Shown: positions 16,818 through 24,926 of the stretch, piece after piece
Position numbering within the stretch: position 1 is the stretch's first letter
Layout: each line of letters starts with the position of its first letter
Source of the DNA: Hamadaea tsunoensis DSM 44101
GTDB lineage: Bacteria; Actinomycetota; Actinomycetes; Mycobacteriales; Micromonosporaceae
Direction of reading: 5' to 3'
DNA length: 64,000 nt
Assembly (NCBI RefSeq): GCF_000428945.1
Contig: NZ_AUAX01000030.1
Span: 1 to 64,000 of the forward strand
Translations under genes and position numbers: made by a program
Notes under the pieces: generated by a model
What the model was told of the DNA's origin: nothing
Seen by the model: the letters and a program-made list of their open reading frames with translations, nothing else
Databases searched by the model: none

Positions 16818-18035
16818 ATGGACACCGTGACCCGACGCAGATTCCTGCTGGCGAGCGGAATCGTCGGCGCCACCGCGATCGCCGGCGGCGCGGCCGCGTA
16901 CGCGTGGAAGGACATCTTCGCCACGGCCGGGCAGGCCCAGGCCGGGCAGCGCACCCTCGTGCTCGTGACGCTCTACGGCGGCAACGACGGGCTCGCCAAC
17001 GTGATCCCGTTCGGCGACGGCGCCTACCACGACGCGCGGGGGAGTCTCGCGTACACCGGGGATCAAGTCTTGAGGCTGGACGGGGCGACGGGCCTGAACC
17101 CGGCGCTCAAGGGGCTGAAAGCCTTGTACGACGGCAAGAAGCTCGCCGTGCTGCGCGGGGTGGGGTACCCGAAGCCGGACCGCAGCCATTTCCGGTCGAT
17201 GGACATCTGGCAGACGGCGGATCCGGTGCGGCCGCGCAACACCGGGTGGCTGGGGCGGTGGCTCGACACGGCGGGTGGGGACCCGCGGCTGGGCATCTCG
17301 CTGGAGCCGGTGCTGCCGCCGCTGCTGGCGGGGGAGCGGAGCGCGGGCGCGGCGGTGCCGCTGACCGGCGTGGCCGTGCCGAAGGCGATCACGCCCGCGG
17401 TGCTGAGCGGGTTCGCGAAGCCCGCGCCGGGCGAGTCGCCGTTCCAGGCCCGCGCGGCGGCCTGCTTCGCCGATCTGACCAGTGTGGACAATATGATCAC
17501 CGAGGTACGCGAGGCGGACGACGACGATCAGGGCGACGAGCCGGCCACGGCGACGGGCGGCTCGGCGGCGAGCCTCAAGGCGCAGCTGGCGATGGTCGCG
17601 CAGTGCATCGGGGCGAAGGTGGCCACCCGGGTGTTCTCGGTGTCGCAGGGCGGCTTCGACTTCCACGCGGGCGAGAAGGCGTCGCAGGAGGTCGTGCTCA
17701 AGCTGGTGGACACCGCGGTCGCCGATTTCCTCAAGAAGGCGGGCGACGACGTGGTCGTGATGATCTACTCGGAGTTCGGCCGGCGCGTACGCGCGAACGC
17801 CTCCGACGGCACCGATCACGGAACGGCGTCGAACATCTTCCTCGCCGGCACCCCCGTACGCGGCGGCCGCCTCGTCGGGGACCAGCCCAGCCTGTCTGAT
17901 CTGGACGATGGGGACCTCAAGTACCACACCGACTTCCGGGACGTGTACGCCGCGGTGCTGGCCGATGTGCTGAACACCGATCCGGGCGCCGTCCTGCCGG
18001 GGTGGACCGGACGAATGGACGGACTGTTCGCTTAG
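16818..18035 (+). CDS. DUF1501 family Tat-exported protein (cassette 1)
   Basis: 405 residues. The N-terminus TRRRFLLASG plus a hydrophobic stretch is a Tat signal. The mature part has LVTLYGGNDGLANVIPF, SHFRSMDIWQTA, GGFDFHAGEK and YSEFGRRV...GTDHGTASN, the conserved metal-site-like blocks of DUF1501, a family related to alkaline-phosphatase/sulfatase folds. Its reaction is unknown. ATG 16818 follows GAGGAGG. It is coupled to the upstream DUF1800 gene and is paralogous to 19443-20720. Confidence 0.9.
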   Translation: MDTVTRRRFLLASGIVGATAIAGGAAAYAWKDIFATAGQAQAGQRTLVLVTLYGGNDGLANVIPFGDGAYHDARGSLAYTGDQVLRLDGATGLNPALKGLKALYDGKKLAVLRGVGYPKPDRSHFRSMDIWQTADPVRPRNTGWLGRWLDTAGGDPRLGISLEPVLPPLLAGERSAGAAVPLTGVAVPKAITPAVLSGFAKPAPGESPFQARAAACFADLTSVDNMITEVREADDDDQGDEPATATGGSAASLKAQLAMVAQCIGAKVATRVFSVSQGGFDFHAGEKASQEVVLKLVDTAVADFLKKAGDDVVVMIYSEFGRRVRANASDGTDHGTASNIFLAGTPVRGGRLVGDQPSLSDLDDGDLKYHTDFRDVYAAVLADVLNTDPGAVLPGWTGRMDGLFA

Positions 18036-18114
18036 CGCTGCGTACGGTGACGGGCGGAACCTGATCGCTGATGCCGGTTGAGCAGCGAGGGCTGACTACC
18101 GCGCATCGACACGG

Positions 18115-18120
18115 TACGGT
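18115..18120 (+). promoter_or_regulatory. Leaderless -10 box, second DUF1800 gene
   Basis: TACGGT, seven bases before ATG 18128. CTGACT lies 17 bases upstream as a possible -35. So the second cassette has its own promoter. Confidence 0.55.
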
Positions 18121-18127
18121 CTGCGGC

Positions 18128-19429
18128 ATGGCTGACCGCTCCCAGGTCGCGCATGTGCTGCGCCGGGCCGGATTCGGGCCGACGGCCGCCGAGGTGGACG
18201 CGGCGGCCGCCGGCGATCTCCGGCAACTCGTGACGGACCTCATCACGCCGACCGGCCTCGACCTCGGCGCGATCGCCTCGCCGCTGCCGACCGCCACCGG
18301 CGACCCCTTCCTGCTGCCCGAGAACGCGCAGCGCACCCCCGAGCAGCAGGCCCAGGACCAGCAGACCAAGCAGACGCAGCTCGACGCGTTGGCCAAGGCC
18401 TGGCTGCGCCGGATGGCGATGGCCCGCAACCAGCTGACCGAGAAGATGGTCTTCTTCTGGCACGGGCACTGGGCGACCAGCGCGGAGAAGGTCGACTCGG
18501 CCACTCTCATGCGCCACCAGCTGGAGACCTTCCGCGGCTTCGGCCGCGGCTACTTCCCGGCGTTCGCCAAGCAGATGGTCCGCGACCCCGCCCTGATCTT
18601 CTGGCTCGACGGCCAGCTCAACTCCCGCCGCGCACCCAACGAGAACCTCGGCCGCGAGCTGATGGAGCTGTTCACGCTGGGCATCGGCGCGTACCAGGAG
18701 CCGGACGTGAAGGCCGCCGCCAAGGCGCTCACCGGCTGGACGATCGACCGCACCCGGGCCACCTCGAAGTTCGTGCCCAACCGGTTCTTCAAGGGCACCA
18801 AGCGGCTGCTCAGCGTCAGCGCCGACTTCGACGCCAACCTCCTCGTCGACCTGCTGTGCACGCGCCAGCAGCACGCCCCGTTCCTCGCGGCGCGGCTGTG
18901 GCGCCGCTTCGGTTCCACCGAGCAGATCCCGGACAGTACGCGCAAGGCGATGGTCGACGCGTACGCGCTGACGATGGAGACCGACGCCATGCTCCGGGCG
19001 ATGTTCACCGACGAGAAGTTCATGGCCAGCCAGGGGCAGCTCGTGAAGCAGCCGATCGAATGGATCGTCGGCGCCGTACGCCAGCTCGGCACGATGATGC
19101 CGGACGACGTCCTCGACCTGCTCGACGACATGGGCCAGGAGCCGCTGCGCCCGCCGAGCGTGGGCGGCTGGCCGAGCGGGGCCGCCTGGCTGACCACCTC
19201 CCTCCTGCAGGTACGCATGTACGCGGCGTCCTCGCTGGCGGCGAAGCTGCCCACGAAGACGGCCGCCCTGCTCAAAGGCAGTACGCCGAGCAAGCTGGAG
19301 GCGCTCGCCCACGTGCTCGCGATCGACGCCTGGAGCGACCGCACCTACAAGGCGCTCAGCGCGGCGGCCGGCAAGCAGCAGCGCCTGGTCACCCTCGCCC
19401 TGTGCAGCCCCGAGTACACGATCACCTGA
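18128..19429 (+). CDS. DUF1800 family protein (cassette 2)
   Basis: 433 residues, the same length as its paralogue at 15506, with the same landmarks (VLRRAGFGPTAAEVDAAAAG, KMVFFWHGHWATS, RELMELFTLGIGAY, PPSVGGWPSGAAWL). There is no signal peptide. The ATG is placed at 18128, not at the upstream in-frame ATG 18071, because a TACGGT box lies seven bases before it and MADRSQ matches MADRAQ of cassette 1. It is followed after 13 bases by a DUF1501 gene. The duplication kept both genes and their order, so the two proteins probably work as a matched pair. Confidence 0.9.
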   Translation: MADRSQVAHVLRRAGFGPTAAEVDAAAAGDLRQLVTDLITPTGLDLGAIASPLPTATGDPFLLPENAQRTPEQQAQDQQTKQTQLDALAKAWLRRMAMARNQLTEKMVFFWHGHWATSAEKVDSATLMRHQLETFRGFGRGYFPAFAKQMVRDPALIFWLDGQLNSRRAPNENLGRELMELFTLGIGAYQEPDVKAAAKALTGWTIDRTRATSKFVPNRFFKGTKRLLSVSADFDANLLVDLLCTRQQHAPFLAARLWRRFGSTEQIPDSTRKAMVDAYALTMETDAMLRAMFTDEKFMASQGQLVKQPIEWIVGAVRQLGTMMPDDVLDLLDDMGQEPLRPPSVGGWPSGAAWLTTSLLQVRMYAASSLAAKLPTKTAALLKGSTPSKLEALAHVLAIDAWSDRTYKALSAAAGKQQRLVTLALCSPEYTIT

Positions 19430-19442
19430 GACGGAGACCTCG

Positions 19443-20720
19443 ATGGACATCGTGACCCGGCGCAAGTTCCTGGCGGCCAGCGGCGTCGTCGGAGCGGCCG
19501 CGCTGACCGCCGGCGCGGGCGCGTACACCTGGGACGACATCATGGCCACGGCCGGCGGCGGTCACGGCGGTCACGGCGACGACTCGATCGGCCTGTCCGC
19601 CACGGCGGCTCCGGTCGGGGCCGCCCGCAACCTGGTCCTCGTGACGCTCTACGGCGGCAACGACGGCCTGGCCACCGTCATCCCGTACGCCGACGGCAAA
19701 TACCAGGACCTGCGGGGCGGACTCGCGTACACGGCCGAACAGGTGCTGCGCCTGGACGGCACGACCGGGCTGAACCCGGCCCTGACCGGCCTGAAAGCCC
19801 TCTACGACGCCAAGCAGCTCGCGATCGTGCGCGGCGTCGGCTACCCGAAGCCGGACCTCAGCCACTTCCGGTCGATGGACATCTGGCAGACCGCCGACCC
19901 CGCCAAGCCCGCGACCAGCGGCTGGCTCGGCCGGTGGCTCGACGAGGCGGGCGGCGACCCCCGGCTCGCGATCTCCCTCGAACCCGTGCTCCCGCCGGTG
20001 CTCGCCGGGCTCAAGTCGGCCGGTGCCGCCGTGCCGATCGGCGGGATCTCCGTACCGGGCAGCATCATGCGTACCGACCTGACGGCCCTGGCGAAGGCGC
20101 AGGCGGGCGAGCCGGCGCTGCAGGCCCGCGCGGCGGGCTGCTTCAACGACCTGCTCAGCGTCGACAAGCTGATCAAAGCGGCCAAGAAGAGCGCCCGTGA
20201 CAACCGGTCCGGCGCCACGAGCACCGGCGGTGCCCGCTCGCCGCTGCGCAGCCAGCTCGACGTCGTCGCGCAGTGCATCGAGGCGGGCGTCGCGACCCGG
20301 GTCTACTCCGTGTCGCTGGGCGGTTTCGACTTCCACGCCGGCGAGAAGGGCGCCCAGGAGGTCGTCCTCAAACTCGTCGACAGCGCGGTGTCGAGCTTCC
20401 TCACCCGGATGAACACCACCGCGCGCGGGCGCAACACCGTGATCGTCGTGTACTCGGAGTTCGGGCGGCGCGTCCAGGGCAACGACTCCGGCGGCACCGA
20501 CCACGGCACCGCGTCCGACGTGCTCATCGGCGGCGCGCCGGTGGCGGGCGGCCGGCTTCTCGGCGAGCAGCCGAGCCTGCGCGACCTCGACGACGGGGAT
20601 CTCAAGTACCACATCGACTTCCGGGACATCTACGCGTCGGTCCTGGCGGAGGTGCTGCACACGGACCCCGGCGCCGTCCTCAGCGGCTGGAAGACCAGCC
20701 TCCAGGGCCTGTTCGTCTGA
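19443..20720 (+). CDS. DUF1501 family Tat-exported protein (cassette 2)
   Basis: 425 residues with the Tat signal TRRKFLAASG and the same blocks as cassette 1 (LVTLYGGNDGLATVIPY, SHFRSMDIWQTA, GGFDFHAGEK, YSEFGRRV...GTDHGTAS). It differs by a His/Gly-rich insert (GGGHGGHGDDS, about residues 40-50) just after the signal, which could bind metal, and by more basic loops. GGAG lies upstream of ATG 19443. It ends nine bases from the stop of the converging regulator gene. Confidence 0.9.
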   Translation: MDIVTRRKFLAASGVVGAAALTAGAGAYTWDDIMATAGGGHGGHGDDSIGLSATAAPVGAARNLVLVTLYGGNDGLATVIPYADGKYQDLRGGLAYTAEQVLRLDGTTGLNPALTGLKALYDAKQLAIVRGVGYPKPDLSHFRSMDIWQTADPAKPATSGWLGRWLDEAGGDPRLAISLEPVLPPVLAGLKSAGAAVPIGGISVPGSIMRTDLTALAKAQAGEPALQARAAGCFNDLLSVDKLIKAAKKSARDNRSGATSTGGARSPLRSQLDVVAQCIEAGVATRVYSVSLGGFDFHAGEKGAQEVVLKLVDSAVSSFLTRMNTTARGRNTVIVVYSEFGRRVQGNDSGGTDHGTASDVLIGGAPVAGGRLLGEQPSLRDLDDGDLKYHIDFRDIYASVLAEVLHTDPGAVLSGWKTSLQGLFV

Positions 20721-20729
20721 GCGAGAAGG

Positions 20730-21698
20730 CTATAGCCAGCCGCGGCGGGCGGCGGCCAGGCCCGCCTGGAACCGGGTCGTGGCGTTGAGCTGCGCCATCA
20801 AGTCCTGGATGCGGCGGCCCACCGTCCGCTCGGTCACCCCGAGCGCCCGCGCGATGGCCCGGTCCTTGTAGCCGCCGGCCAGCATCGAGAGCACCTTCAG
20901 GTCCTGTTCGGACACTTCCTGGGCGGCGGCCTCGGCCGCGCCGAGCGGCGTACCCTGGGCCCAGAGGGATTCGAAGCACAGGACCAGCGCGTCCAGCAGC
21001 GGCGACGCATGCACCAGGATCCGGGTCCGCGTCTCCGCGGCCGAGAAGCTCAGCGGCAGCAGCGCCTGGCTCCGGTCCGCAATGATCATTTTCATGCGTA
21101 CGCGGGGCAGTGATCTCGCCTGTTCGCCGGCTGCCACGCAGGCCATCATCTGTTCGAGGTGCCCGGCTTCCTGGAGGGCCGGGGCGTCGTAGAGGCCGCG
21201 ATAGCGTACGCCGCGGGCGAGCGCCTGGAACTCCTCCTCGTTCACGACCGGCTTGCCGTAGAGGTAGGGCGGGCTGTCGATGATGAGCACCTCGTCGCGG
21301 GCGTGATGCTGCAACCTCGCGAGGTGATGGGAGACCGCTTCGGCCCCCTCGACCAGCTGGATCAGCTCGCTGGGCTCGGCCGGCGGCAGCAGGTCGCGTA
21401 CGCGCAGGGCCAACTCGTGCGCCGATTCCCGCAGCCGTTCGAGTTCCTGGGTCTGCCGGGCGACGAGCGCGTCCACGGCCACCTCGGGCGGCGCCGCGAC
21501 GAAGTTGGTACGCGTACCCACGAGGCGGCTGGCCAGCCCGACGTCGAGCAGCTTCTGCAGCGCCTTGCGTACGCGTCCCGGCGCGGTGTTCAGCCGCCCC
21601 GCGATGTCGGTGGCCGAACTGCGCGGGTGGGTGAGCAGGTCGAGGTAGACCTCGCTGTGGATCGGGCTCAGCCCGACCGGATCCAGGAGGGTGGACAT
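20730..21698 (-). CDS. TrmB-type/LuxR-type two-domain transcription regulator
   Basis: 322 residues. The N-terminus (about 10-75) is a winged helix like that of TrmB regulators (SATDIAGRLNTAPGRVRKALQKLLDVG). A helical linker and a PLD-like or ligand-binding middle follow. The C-terminus (about 250-315) is a LuxR/GerE helix-turn-helix (LSMLAGGYKDRAIARALGVTERTVGRRIQDLMAQL). This combination is frequent in actinomycetes beside small ORFs or secreted-protein genes. ATG 21698 is preceded by TACCCT six bases upstream, so it is likely leaderless. A 56-residue ORF lies 56 bases upstream on the same strand. Confidence 0.85.
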   Translation of the reverse strand: MSTLLDPVGLSPIHSEVYLDLLTHPRSSATDIAGRLNTAPGRVRKALQKLLDVGLASRLVGTRTNFVAAPPEVAVDALVARQTQELERLRESAHELALRVRDLLPPAEPSELIQLVEGAEAVSHHLARLQHHARDEVLIIDSPPYLYGKPVVNEEEFQALARGVRYRGLYDAPALQEAGHLEQMMACVAAGEQARSLPRVRMKMIIADRSQALLPLSFSAAETRTRILVHASPLLDALVLCFESLWAQGTPLGAAEAAAQEVSEQDLKVLSMLAGGYKDRAIARALGVTERTVGRRIQDLMAQLNATTRFQAGLAAARRGWL

Positions 21699-21704
21699 GT
21701 CGGC

Positions 21705-21710
21705 AGGGTA
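21705..21710 (-). promoter_or_regulatory. Leaderless -10 box, TrmB/LuxR regulator
   Basis: TACCCT on the minus strand, six bases before ATG 21698. Confidence 0.5.
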
Positions 21711-21754
21711 GTGATCGCGGGCCCGCTGCCGGAAGAGCGAGCCCGCGACCCCGG

Positions 21755-21925
21755 TCAGAAGGTGCGGCTCCACCGGTGGAAGGTTCCGTTCGAGGCGCGT
21801 GTCGGGTCGGCGGGTCGCGGGCTCGCCGCCGCGGACGGCCGCGCGATCGGCGCGCCGGCCGCGGCGACTCCGGTGGCCGGCGCGGCGACGGTCTGCCGCC
21901 AGCCCAGCCCTCCAGGAATGGACAT
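21755..21925 (-). CDS. Small 56-residue ORF next to the TrmB/LuxR regulator
   Basis: ATG 21925 is preceded by GAGGAG seven bases upstream, one of the best Shine-Dalgarno sites in the region. The peptide starts MSIPGGLGWRQTV, has an Ala/Pro-rich middle and ends NGTFHRWSRTF. It has no signal peptide or membrane segment. The short length, low-complexity middle and aromatic, basic tail would suit a regulatory or precursor peptide, but no processing enzyme is adjacent. Co-orientation with the regulator 56 bases downstream suggests a functional link. Confidence 0.55.
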   Translation of the reverse strand: MSIPGGLGWRQTVAAPATGVAAAGAPIARPSAAASPRPADPTRASNGTFHRWSRTF

Positions 21926-22130
21926 GTCGAGACTCCTCACAGTGGTGGTGAACCCCGGGGGTGCGCTCACGCTAAGCCCTGGCGGGGCCGTTCGGACCTT
22001 CCGGTTCCGGACATCTACCGGGATCGGACGTGAGGCTGCCGCGGCGTTGACGGACATCGGCCGGTTCCGGACACGGGCTGTGGCGGAGATCGCGTCCACT
22101 CTGACCTGCCACTTCGGTAGCCTCATGGGC

Positions 22131-22245
22131 GCGAAGGGGAGTAGCTCCCAATGCGGCGGTCGACATACTGGTGTCCTCGGACACCCGGCCGCCCGACCTC
22201 ACGGTGTCGCGTGGGGTGAGCGAGACCTTCGGCTCAGGCAGCCAT
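22131..22245 (+). promoter_or_regulatory. yybP-ykoY manganese riboswitch
   Basis: The conserved blocks of this class are present in order: GGGGAGTAG (22136-22144), CGACATAC (22161-22168) after a GC stem, and GAGCGAGACC (22218-22227), with pairing segments between. It lies 60-170 bases upstream of a TMEM165/GDT1 exporter, a known target of this riboswitch, which senses Mn(II) and turns on export. Confidence 0.82.
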
Positions 22246-22303
22246 TGCCGGGCCGAGGTCGTCGCGTACGTCTCGCCCGGTACGGACAACCGGGAGACCC
22301 TCG

Positions 22304-22891
22304 ATGACAGCATTCCTGGCGGCCCTCGCCGTCAGCTTCGGTGTGATCTTCGTCGCCGAACTCGGCGACAAATCCCAGCTCATGGCGCTGACGTTCGCCA
22401 CGCGCTACAAGGCTTGGACGGTCCTCGCCGGCATCACCATCGCCACCGCGGTCGTGCACCTGGTCTCCGTCGGGGTCGGCGTCGGCCTCGGCGCGGCCCT
22501 GCCCACCGGCTGGATCAGCCTCGTCGCCGGCATCGCGTTCCTCGCCTTCGGCGCCTGGACGCTGCGCGGCGACCGCCTCACCGACGAGGAGAAGGACAAG
22601 GTCAACCGGAGTACGCGCTCGGCCATGTGGGCCGTCGGCGGCGCGTTCTTCCTGGCCGAACTCGGCGACAAGACGATGCTCGCCACGATCACGCTGGCCA
22701 CGCAGTACGGCTGGTTCGGCACCTGGCTCGGTTCCACGGTCGGCATGGTGGCGGCGGACGCGCTCGCGATCGTGGTCGGCCGGATCCTCGGCAAGCGGCT
22801 GCCCGAGAAAGCGATCAAGTACGGCGCGGCGGCGCTCTTCGGGATCTTCGGCGTCTGGCTGATCGCCGAAGCCGTCAGCCAACTCGCCTGA
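22304..22891 (+). CDS. TMEM165/GDT1 (UPF0016) family Mn2+ exporter
   Basis: 195 residues, about six membrane helices. It carries two copies of the family motif E-x-G-D-(K/R)-(S/T), here ELGDKSQ (near 19) and ELGDKTM (near 119), which form the cation site of these exporters. The short cytoplasmic loop TDEEKDKVNRSTR separates the two half-repeats. The role is export of excess Mn(II), probably in exchange for protons. The yybP-ykoY riboswitch directly upstream supports manganese control. ATG 22304 has GGGAG at 22292. Confidence 0.92.
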   Translation: MTAFLAALAVSFGVIFVAELGDKSQLMALTFATRYKAWTVLAGITIATAVVHLVSVGVGVGLGAALPTGWISLVAGIAFLAFGAWTLRGDRLTDEEKDKVNRSTRSAMWAVGGAFFLAELGDKTMLATITLATQYGWFGTWLGSTVGMVAADALAIVVGRILGKRLPEKAIKYGAAALFGIFGVWLIAEAVSQLA

Positions 22892-22909
22892 CGCGCCCTC
22901 GTCGGCCCG

Positions 22910-24193
22910 TCAGGCGGTCTGACGCAACGCGGTCTGGCAGGAGAGGGCGTGACTCGCGACCCTCTCCGCCAGCCGTCCCGGCATCGCGCTGCCGAGCGAC
23001 GCGATCTCGGGATCGGCGGCGACCGCCGCGAACGCTTCCCCCATGCCAGCCGCGAGGTGTGCCACCCGGGCGAGGACCGCCTCGGGATCCAAGCCGTTGG
23101 CGGCGGCGAAGCGTACCCAGTGGCGGCGGCTCAGCTTCGTGATCGCGTACTCGCCGCCGACCCGCATCGCCATCCGCAGCCGCGGCAGGTACATGTCGTC
23201 GTACGGAAGGGCGCTCGCGAGGTCGTAGAGCGGGGCGAGGCGTACCTCGCCGCCGGTCAGCAGCAGCGAGTAGTTCTTCGCGTGGCCGTCGGTCCCGGCG
23301 ACCAACCAGTTGTACGCCAACGCGTCCACGAACCTGTCGATCGACTCGTCGGCGTCGCGTGCGGTCCGCAGCAGCCGGATCACGTCCTCCGCGGACGGGC
23401 CGCCCTCGTTCTGGTACTTCGCCGTCGGCGGCACGCCCAGCGCCTGGCACAGGTCTTCCTGGTGCACCCGTTCCAGCCGGCCGTCCGGGCCGGTACGCCG
23501 GTCATAGCGTTCGACGACGATCGCCCGCTCCCCGGCGAACTCGCGTACGCGTGACGTGGCGGTCAGGAGGCCGAGCCGGCCGGCGGCGAGCAGGCAGACG
23601 TGCTCGTTGAGATCGTGGTCGTCGAAGCCCGTGATGGCGGGCTTGATGATGTGGGTCGTCGGGACGGCGCCGCTCGGATCGCCCCAGCGGTCGTTCTCGA
23701 GGAGCAGGGCGGTCTTCGCCTGGGCGCCCGCCAGGCTGAACTGGCCGGTGCGCGACATGTGCCAGGCCGTGGGATCGCCGCGCAGCACCTTGATGCGGCG
23801 GCCGATCTCCTCCTCGTCGATCCAGTCGATCTCGCCTCGGCCGAGGAGGATCCCGTTCACGGCCTCGGCGGGCACGAACTGGGCCGCCCCGGCGCAGTCG
23901 GCGCCGACGTGCCGCAGGATCCCGAAGGCGCTGCGGGCGGAAACCTGGTAGCCGCGGGCCCACTTCTCCAGGACACGCTCGTTGTCGGGCAGGAGTCCCC
24001 AGAGGAAGGCCTCGACGATCTCGTCGCCGTGCTCCGGCCGGCTGAGCGGCATGGACAGCGAGAGCGGGGTCGCCCCGGCCGCCGTCCTGTACGCGTCGTC
24101 GTACGCGAACGTCAGCCGTCCACTGACCCGGGCCAGCTCGCCGATGCGTACGCCGCCCAGGATGACCTGGAGGGTGTCGTCTGATGCGGCCAT
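22910..24193 (-). CDS. HipA-family serine/threonine kinase without visible HipB
   Basis: 427 residues of HipA type. It has an N-terminal HipA_N region (GRLTFAYDDAY... PLSLSMPLS), the ATP-loop stretch QFSLAGAQAKTALL, the catalytic GTDGHAKN and the metal site LYDLASALPYDD. All key residues look intact. HipA toxins phosphorylate proteins such as glutamyl-tRNA synthetase. Normally a small DNA-binding HipB gene precedes hipA, but none is found here on either side. ATG 24193 is preceded by TAGCAT seven bases upstream, which fixes a leaderless start. The divergent neighbour is a macro-domain gene only 78 bp away. Confidence 0.9.
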   Translation of the reverse strand: MAASDDTLQVILGGVRIGELARVSGRLTFAYDDAYRTAAGATPLSLSMPLSRPEHGDEIVEAFLWGLLPDNERVLEKWARGYQVSARSAFGILRHVGADCAGAAQFVPAEAVNGILLGRGEIDWIDEEEIGRRIKVLRGDPTAWHMSRTGQFSLAGAQAKTALLLENDRWGDPSGAVPTTHIIKPAITGFDDHDLNEHVCLLAAGRLGLLTATSRVREFAGERAIVVERYDRRTGPDGRLERVHQEDLCQALGVPPTAKYQNEGGPSAEDVIRLLRTARDADESIDRFVDALAYNWLVAGTDGHAKNYSLLLTGGEVRLAPLYDLASALPYDDMYLPRLRMAMRVGGEYAITKLSRRHWVRFAAANGLDPEAVLARVAHLAAGMGEAFAAVAADPEIASLGSAMPGRLAERVASHALSCQTALRQTA

Positions 24194-24200
24194 CGGCGCC

Positions 24201-24206
24201 ATGCTA
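24201..24206 (-). promoter_or_regulatory. Leaderless -10 box, hipA-like gene
   Basis: TAGCAT on the minus strand, seven bases before ATG 24193. It also contains an in-frame upstream ATG at 24202 that would be untranscribed. Confidence 0.55.
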
Positions 24207-24259
24207 CGCGACGAGTTCGCCCGGGGCCCGCGAAATCGCTGGTGGACCAGCTGGTGGAC

Positions 24260-24265
24260 TAGATT
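24260..24265 (+). promoter_or_regulatory. Leaderless -10 box, macro-domain gene
   Basis: TAGATT, six bases before ATG 24272. CTGGTGGAC is repeated directly just upstream and could be a protein-binding site. Confidence 0.55.
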
Positions 24266-24271
24266 GAGGGG

Positions 24272-24781
24272 ATGCGGGTAGAGCTGGTCGAGGGCGACAT
24301 CACCGCCCAGGACGTCGACGTGATCGTCAACGCCGCCAACTCCTCCCTCCTCGGCGGCGGGGGCGTCGACGGTGCCATCCACCGCAAGGGCGGTCCCGAG
24401 ATCCTCGCCGAGTGCCGGGCCCTGCGCGCCTCGAAGTACGGCCGCGGTCTGGCGGTCGGCCAGGCGGTCTCGACCACCGCCGGCAGGTTGCCCGCCCGCT
24501 GGGTCGTGCACACCGTCGGTCCTGTGTGGAGTGCCACCGAGGACCGGTCCGGGCTGCTGCGCGACTGCTACGCCAATGCTCTGCGGCTGGCCGACGAGCT
24601 GGGCGCGGCGACGATCGCGTACCCGCTGATCTCGGCGGGGATCTACCGCTGGCCGGTCGACGACGCGGTACGCCAGGCGCTGGCCGTCCTCGACGCCGCC
24701 GAGCCCGCCCATCTTGTCGAGGCTCGCCTCGTCCTGTTCGGCCCCGCCGCGTACGCGACCGCGAACAGCGTTCGAGGGTAA
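24272..24781 (+). CDS. Macro-domain protein (ADP-ribosyl/O-acetyl-ADP-ribose hydrolase type)
   Basis: 169 residues, a single macro domain from end to end. EGDITAQDVDVIVNAANSSLLGGGGVDGAIHRKGG is the ADP-ribose-binding signature of the YmdB/MacroD class (limits 7-41). GPVWSATE and YPLISAGIYRWP supply the second binding loop. The expected reaction is removal of ADP-ribose or deacetylation of O-acetyl-ADP-ribose. ATG 24272 follows TAGATT by six bases (leaderless). It is divergent from the HipA kinase, and shared control is possible. Confidence 0.93.
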   Translation: MRVELVEGDITAQDVDVIVNAANSSLLGGGGVDGAIHRKGGPEILAECRALRASKYGRGLAVGQAVSTTAGRLPARWVVHTVGPVWSATEDRSGLLRDCYANALRLADELGAATIAYPLISAGIYRWPVDDAVRQALAVLDAAEPAHLVEARLVLFGPAAYATANSVRG

Positions 24782-24874
24782 GGGTTTCCGCTGTTCAGCG
24801 CCGGGGGGCAAATCCCGGCCTTCGTAGACCGTTGACATATTTCTGTGTAGGTACTTTTCTATGTCCATTCCGAT

Positions 24875-24886
24875 GACAACGTTGTC
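24875..24886. promoter_or_regulatory. LacI-type operator GACAACGTTGTC, GH92 gene
   Basis: A perfect 12-bp palindrome 41 bases before the GH92 start. The same 12-mer is at 29103-29114 in front of the ROK kinase. The LacI protein at 29299 is the likely binder. Confidence 0.75.
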
Positions 24887-24926
24887 CGCGATATGCCCCG
24901 CGGCGTTGTCCGAAAGGAGTGGATCC

